Origin: Alloascoidea africana
Lineage: Eukaryota; Ascomycota; Alloascoideomycetes; Alloascoideales; Alloascoideaceae
Assembly (NCBI GenBank): GCA_030581615.1
Contig: JAKTTT010000010.1
Location: 186,001 to 250,000 of the forward strand
Reading direction: 5' to 3'
DNA: 64,000 bases
Shown: positions 56,994 through 64,000 of the stretch, piece after piece
Layout of the letters: every line of letters starts with the position of its first letter
Position numbering within the stretch: position 1 is the first letter of the stretch
The notes under the pieces: generated by a model
Databases searched by the model: none
Told to the model about the DNA's origin: nothing
What the model saw: only the letters and a program-made list of their open reading frames with translations
Program-made: the position numbers and the translations under genes

Positions 56994-57764
56994 ATGAAGA
57001 GGAGCAGAGAAGTCGAAATTGGATTTGGAGTCGGGATTGAGAATTGTTCTTCGCCATTGGGGTTGAAATTGGAACAACAGCGCCCTTTCAAGAGATGTAA
57101 GACACGACCTTCTTTCATCGCGAGCCCATCCCGTTCAGACTTCATATTGGACACAGTTAGTGCAGACCAAGTCTTGGGACTGATCACACGGCGGAGGAGC
57201 TCAGACTCGACCGTTGCAGTGAAAAGTGATATCCAGTTATCAGAGTTGAAGGCTGGCAAGAATGGAACGTTTCTGCTCTTTATTGGTGCTATTCAGTATG
57301 ACTATTTGAAAACCGTTAGGTATGAAAGTTTGGACTCTTTTTTCACTGTTCACAAACACTAACTGCTAGAGAGATAGCGAGGCTTATCATAGTCTTAAAA
57401 CTATTCATAACTTGGAGATATACGGTGTGGCTGTGAACTCGCCAGCGAATCACAACTTTTCCTTCCCCATAGGTTCGTATACTGGTCGTTCAAAAGAAAA
57501 AAGTCAAACGAACACTTTGCTAACAACAGCACGATATTTGTGCTAGTTCATGATAAAAATCGATTGTTGACCAAGTTTTTCGACGCGTTTGATCCTTTAG
57601 GAGGCGGTCATTTCCCAATTGCATCTCTGGGATTACTGGATGGATCAGGTAGGAAAAGGTCATATCTACCAATTGGTTTCGGGAATGGGATAATGAAGCC
57701 CATACCTTCAAACAAAATTCTTGATTTTATCATGGATTGTACGGATTATCTTGCAAAAGAGTAA
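56994..57764 (+). CDS. Unrecognised three-exon gene
   Basis: No family recognised. Exon 1 starts at ATG 56994. Exon 2 is in the frame giving EAYHSLKTIHNLEIYGVAVN; it ends at 57476 with GTATAC, and exon 3 (57530-57764) follows CTAACAACAG. The first intron is ambiguous: GTATGA (57320) to GAG (exon 2 at 57372), or GTTAGG (57315) to TAG (exon 2 at 57370); products are 221 or 220 aa. The N-terminal 60 residues are basic (RPFKRCKTRPSF). The rest looks like a compact alpha/beta domain with TIFVLVHDKNRLLTKFFDAF and DPLGGGHFPIASLGLLDGSG. A CACGTGA site sits 77 bases upstream. Coding is supported by matched phases and composition; function unknown. Confidence 0.6.
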
Positions 57765-58611
57765 TAAGGGTTGTTGAACGAGTTTTGCGACAATGAAACA
57801 AGTTGAACTCAAAAATTGCAAACGCAACTAATTGAGCAAAATGCTAACCTCTTTTTTTGCAATCATTAATGCCAACACAACACATATATATCCAACATCT
57901 TGTATAGTATTTCACACACACCCAGTTGGTCTTATGGTGTTTAATCACGAGTGAAAAAAAGGAAAATTTAGGAGTTGTAGTTAACGAACTAGGATACATA
58001 ATTGCTAACGAATGGTTCAAAAACCCACATTATTGTTTTGCAATGAGGATGGAAATGTGACACTGATTGCTACCCGTTGTCACGGCGGTGATTTATTCAA
58101 CACAATAATTTTCTGAAAAGTCACAAAAATATAAACTGCTATATTGATTTTTGATGGTAGCAGGGTTCTGACCTTCAACTATATGAGGAAGGGCCTCCTC
58201 TTATATAGTTCTTTCTAAAATAAAACCTACTTCTGTCTTCCATTCTTCCAAATACGTCTTTATCTGTTCATCATGATTCCTATTCCTTCATTCTGAAGTT
58301 CTGGTAGGACAAGGAAACGCCAAACATGTACCTTTGGTTTATCGTGACATATATGTAAAACTCTTCATAGGCCTACACTCATTTCTATCCAACCCCTTCT
58401 TTTCCCAAAGGGCAAAATTTGATGATTTTTTTCTCTGTTAAACTCCTCCACAATCAGCATCGCGAGCAAAATTGAAAAGATGTTGGAGATCTTGGTTGGT
58501 TTCTCTCTTCTTCCTCTCCATGCCCATATTACCCGGCCACAAAGCCATGTTCCAGAATATTTATTGTTCTACGTTCAGTGCTCACGAATTATCTATCATT
58601 TTCTATTTATA
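57765..58611. other. Intergenic region before cactin
   Basis: About 850 bases. It contains an imperfect palindrome (58177-58210, arms of about 16 with AACTATAT at the outer ends) and TTACCCGG at 58529-58536. No gene seen, though the cactin frame is open back to 58480. Confidence 0.45.
58529..58536 (+). promoter_or_regulatory. TTACCCGG (Reb1-like) site upstream of cactin
   Basis: Exact core 76 bases before the chosen start codon. Function inferred. Confidence 0.4.
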
Positions 58612-60168
58612 ATGAGATCGAGCTATAGATCACGAGGCCATCAGCATTCTCACCATGGAAATGGCAACAGGTATAGGAGTTCAAGGTCTCGGTCTCCTAT
58701 AAATCGGAATCGTAATGAGCAAAGATACAAAAGCCGAGGACCTAATGGCCGAGTTACCAACACTGAAGATAACGATCAACTACAGAAATGGTTAAAAGAA
58801 GAGGACAACTTTGTATCACAACAAAAGTTTCGGGGTTGTTTGTTACGGATAGCAGATAGGAGAGATACTCCAATCGATCGAGTGGCGGTACTTTTGAAAC
58901 TGATACATCCAGAGTCCAACATTACAGATATAGAAATGACGAGTAACGACCGGTTCGAGACGCCCCAAATGCCAGATCTGATATACTCGTTGAGTCTAGA
59001 TGAAGTCGATAAGCTCATAACTACAGATATCCCCGATTTCCAAGAATCGGACAAATCCAGCCTAGGCATTCAATATTGGAAGATGGTACTGGTAATCTGT
59101 GAAAGCCGTAAACGAAAGCTGAGCAACATACAGGCTATGGAATCCAGATTAGTGGAACCAGTAATGCAAGACATTGAAAACATACTTAACGGAAAGTCTC
59201 TGGATGAGCTAAGTAAACTGGAGCAGAAAGTACAGGAAACGCTGGCTTCAGATGCTCCTATAGACCGCGATTTTTGGTCCGAATTACTTAAAGAACTGAC
59301 CTTGAGAAAGGCAAGCACGGTGCTTTCGAACATGTATAAGCTGGCTCAAAATATACGGAAAGAAGAGTTTATAATTGCTCAGTTTAATGAATCAACAAGA
59401 GCAAAACGAACTGTAGAGGAAAAATGTAAAGATGATACCAGGATAGGAAAACCTGTGGAATATAATGCGGATTATGAGAGTTCAACAACAACATTACAGA
59501 CATATCCAACAGTTGAGTGTGCCAACAAAATGGATTTATCCGAGTTTTCCACCAGTCTTGAAAATGAAAGACAAAGCGTGAAAGCAAGAGTTTATGTACC
59601 CCATTCTCGATTTAGAAAGCAGTTGGCAAACGCAAACGACCAGGACAAAGAGGATTCACTAGGGATGGCGGTTAGAGACAATGAAGGGGCGTCAATGCCG
59701 CTTGGAGAGAATGAGCAGGATTTTAACAATGAAGAAAAGATAAAAACCAATTCAAACAGGATAAAACCCAGATATTTCAACCGCGTCCAGCTTGGATTTG
59801 AATGGAACAAATATAACCAAATCCACTACAGTTCTGAAAACCCACCGCCAAAAGTAGTCCAAGGTTATCGATTCAACATCTTCTATCCCGAATTGGCACG
59901 ATCAGATAAAGCCCCCTCTTACAAGATCATCCGTGATAGAAAAGGCGCTACAGAGCAGCAGCAGGATAATGCAAATGCAGACCATAATAATGAGAAAACT
60001 TGTATCATTCGGTTCACCTCTCCACCGCCATATGACGATATTGCCTTCCGTATTGTGGATAGAGAGTGGGACTATTCTGCTAAGCGATATTTTGGTTTTA
60101 AAAGCAAGTTTGAGAACGGTGTATTACAATTGCATTTCCGATTCAAGCGAAATTTCTATAGGAAGTAA
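58612..60168 (+). CDS. CACTN: Cactin (spliceosome-associated protein)
   Basis: Cactin is a nuclear spliceosome-linked protein (S. pombe Cay1) absent from S. cerevisiae. Single exon, 518 aa from ATG 58612; an in-frame ATG at 58480 would add a hydrophobic, unlikely N-terminus. N-terminal RS/SR-rich tract (YRSSRSRSPINRNRNEQR), mid helical region (QQKFRGCLLRIADRRDTPID), and the diagnostic C-terminal domain: RYFNRVQLGFEWNKYNQIHY, NPPPKVVQGYRFNIFYPEL, PPPYDDIAFRIVDREWDY and a final LHFRFKRNFYRK. The domain looks intact. It is shorter than animal cactins (about 750 aa). Confidence 0.93.
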   Translation: MRSSYRSRGHQHSHHGNGNRYRSSRSRSPINRNRNEQRYKSRGPNGRVTNTEDNDQLQKWLKEEDNFVSQQKFRGCLLRIADRRDTPIDRVAVLLKLIHPESNITDIEMTSNDRFETPQMPDLIYSLSLDEVDKLITTDIPDFQESDKSSLGIQYWKMVLVICESRKRKLSNIQAMESRLVEPVMQDIENILNGKSLDELSKLEQKVQETLASDAPIDRDFWSELLKELTLRKASTVLSNMYKLAQNIRKEEFIIAQFNESTRAKRTVEEKCKDDTRIGKPVEYNADYESSTTTLQTYPTVECANKMDLSEFSTSLENERQSVKARVYVPHSRFRKQLANANDQDKEDSLGMAVRDNEGASMPLGENEQDFNNEEKIKTNSNRIKPRYFNRVQLGFEWNKYNQIHYSSENPPPKVVQGYRFNIFYPELARSDKAPSYKIIRDRKGATEQQQDNANADHNNEKTCIIRFTSPPPYDDIAFRIVDREWDYSAKRYFGFKSKFENGVLQLHFRFKRNFYRK

Positions 60169-60748
60169 ACACCAAGGCAAGAAGGTAATTGGACTCTATA
60201 GGAAACACATAAAAAAAAACTACTAGCGTATAAAGTGCTTGATATCCCAGACAGATTTCAATGAAACAGGCTTTAGGCTGTGGTTATTGTTATTGATTCA
60301 TCTTTTCGTGTTTGATTTTTGATTGCTTCGCTTTTTTTTTTTTTTTTTGGTGTTGTCGGGTTTTATGCTTGTAGTCATCATCACCTCACGTTGACTTTTT
60401 CTGTTACGCTTTCCCAACGACATTGTCACCAACAGACCAGTTGTAAACCGGCAGGCAGTAAACGACCATTGGACACTAACAGTCTCCGATTACAAGCAAA
60501 CAACAGACAGAAAAATAAAAAAGAAATTTGTAAAAAAAAAGAAAATGCTATCGCAGGCGTCGGAGATGGTCTTGTTTCAGAGTCAGTATTTTCCCAATAA
60601 ATGTTGCGTACTGGTGTTGTGAGCCAAGCTGACCGATCTGACACGGCCTACTTTTGGAGACTTTCCTAGACAACGGAGATCAAGCCTCTAGTTCTGTTCC
60701 AAGGGAATTGTATGTGGGGAAAACACTACATTTAATGAAGGGAAAGGG
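60169..60748. other. Intergenic region, cactin / AT-hook gene
   Basis: 580 bases. GTATGT at 60709 and CTAACC...GATAG at 60770-60787 could bound an intron leading into the AT-hook gene, so part of this may be its leader. Nothing else recognisable. Confidence 0.4.
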
Positions 60749-61360
60749 ATGAATACGATGCTAACCTTTTGCGATAGAGAGTACTCCCATGAATTGCTTC
60801 AGCAGCCACTTGCACCGCAGCAAACAGTGAAACGGGGAAGAGGAAGGCCTAGAAAGTATCCGCTGCAAGCACCCAAACCACCTAAAGTGCCAGGTCGAGG
60901 CAGAGGCCGACCAAGAAAAGAGGACAAATCTCTGCCATTGGCATTGCAGAACGTGGAGAGAGCGCTTCAAGAGACTGCGCCGCCGACCATGTCGGCCGAT
61001 CAAGGCATGATAGGGGATGGATCTTTGATAATATCTGCAATTCAAGATTCAAACACTGACAATGCTGCTGAACCAATTGTTCAACCAGGAAAAAGAGGAA
61101 GAGGTAGACCACGGAAGATCATCACGGCTGACACCACAACTTTTCCATCCAGCATGACTGTATCTCGACAGAGAGGAAGACCACGCAAGAATTCAGATAC
61201 AGACTCTGGGGATTCTTCCACCACAAAACGAGCAAGGGGCAGACCTCGCAAGTTAATAAACAGCACGCCGATGGACTCTCCTCTTACAGCTCCTATAGCA
61301 AAGCGCGGTAGAGGCCGACCAAGAAAAACACCTGTACAAGACACAGCTGCAGTTTCTTAA
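60749..61360 (+). CDS. AT-hook (HMGA-like) DNA-binding protein
   Basis: 203 aa from ATG 60749, with six AT-hooks: KRGRGRPRKYP, GRGRGRPRKED, KRGRGRPRKII, RQRGRPRKNS, KRARGRPRKLI and KRGRGRPRKTP. Each GRP core should sit in the minor groove of AT-rich DNA. The linkers are Ser/Thr/Ala/Pro-rich with no other domain. It resembles animal HMGA or fungal hook proteins in layout only, since AT-hooks are too short to prove descent. The N-terminal 25 residues may be replaced by an upstream exon (see GTATGT at 60709). A chromatin or transcription role is inferred. Confidence 0.75.
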   Translation: MNTMLTFCDREYSHELLQQPLAPQQTVKRGRGRPRKYPLQAPKPPKVPGRGRGRPRKEDKSLPLALQNVERALQETAPPTMSADQGMIGDGSLIISAIQDSNTDNAAEPIVQPGKRGRGRPRKIITADTTTFPSSMTVSRQRGRPRKNSDTDSGDSSTTKRARGRPRKLINSTPMDSPLTAPIAKRGRGRPRKTPVQDTAAVS

Positions 61361-61733
61361 CAATGGTGATAATCATTAGATATGGCACGAATCAAAGGGT
61401 AAAACAAAAAAAGAGCATTCGTTTTTTTTTTCGGATATTCGTTGACGAAATGGGAGAGCAGTATCCCTTGTAGCTAAATTGATATCGCTTGATGAATTTA
61501 CAAACTTTCTTTTTCTCTGGTGTGTGTTTAATTATGATTATGCCCTTCATCATACATTTTTCAAAAAATGCTTGTATTTGGTAATGTGATTTTACTCTAC
61601 TCTGAATCATAGCATTTGCCCTTATTTTGCATCTATTTCTTTGAAAATGTATGAAAAATCGAAAATAACTTAAATATAACTGGTTTGTGTTCCTAATCTT
61701 TACTTTTTTTTTTGGTTTTGTTTTATTGTCTGA
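61361..61733. other. Convergent intergenic region, AT-hook gene / MET3
   Basis: 373 AT-rich bases. Nothing recognised. Confidence 0.45.
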
Positions 61734-63984
<2,251 letters not shown>

Positions 63985-64000
63985 ATGAGTAAGCAAGTGG
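63985..64000 (+). CDS. Possible start of the next gene (window edge)
   Basis: ATGAGTAAGCAAGTGG at the edge could be a start (MSKQV) or a 4-nt first exon followed by a GTAAGC donor, as several genes here have tiny first exons. Too short to judge. Confidence 0.15.

Noticed and set aside
58480-58611. Upstream in-frame start for cactin
   Set aside because: The extra 44 residues are hydrophobic and unlike cactin; the RS-rich start at 58612 fits a nuclear splicing protein.

Overview
The window is nuclear DNA of an ascomycete yeast. About 27 protein genes are packed on both strands with gaps mostly of 0.1-1 kb, and introns are few, short and near the 5' ends. CTG falls at conserved leucines (for example Leu19 of Cdc42), so it is not a CUG-Ser or CUG-Ala yeast. 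A complex I subunit (NDUFS5), a cactin and a METTL25-type methyltransferase are present, which argues against Saccharomycetaceae. I infer an early-diverging Saccharomycotina lineage (Yarrowia/Dipodascales-like); the species is not determined.

Layout: 1-5.6 kb holds a METTL25-like methyltransferase (cut by the left edge), ATP5, RML2 and the five-exon VMA8. 5.8-14.6 kb holds SYF1, AFG1, CDC42, SOD2 and a DPM2-like gene whose first exon seems to be only the start codon. 14.9-27 kb holds a PKH/PDK1 kinase, DBP5, UBA1 and a STE6-like ABC transporter. 27.4-42.4 kb holds an AMMECR1 protein, RSA3, STB3, SEC7, POM33/PER33, a NASP/HIF1 histone chaperone, NDUFS5 and MSL5. 42.7-54.7 kb holds DOP1, a decayed glycogen synthase gene, AUR1 and an SSA-type HSP70. 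54.7-64 kb holds an old Ty3/gypsy fossil, an unrecognised three-exon gene, cactin, a six-AT-hook protein and MET3.

Themes: three genes act in or around splicing (SYF1, MSL5, cactin), two in late-Golgi traffic (SEC7, DOP1), and four in mitochondria (ATP5, RML2, NDUFS5, SOD2). All six CACGTG sites I found are intergenic and all read CACGTGA; they lie at ATP5/RML2, NDUFS5/MSL5 (two), MET3, the HSP70 upstream region and the unknown gene, as expected of a Cbf1-like regulator. TTACCCGG (Reb1-like) recurs in four promoters.

Most notable: a glycogen synthase relic at about 48.57-49.29 kb, recognisable only as scattered conserved blocks with the middle of the gene missing; a SEC7 whose catalytic glutamic finger reads Asp; at least five of 24 reconstructed introns ending in AAG; and an unassigned gene next to a retroelement fossil. 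I saw no tRNA, rRNA or CRISPR array. Exon coordinates were worked out by hand from splice motifs, reading frame and conserved protein sequence.
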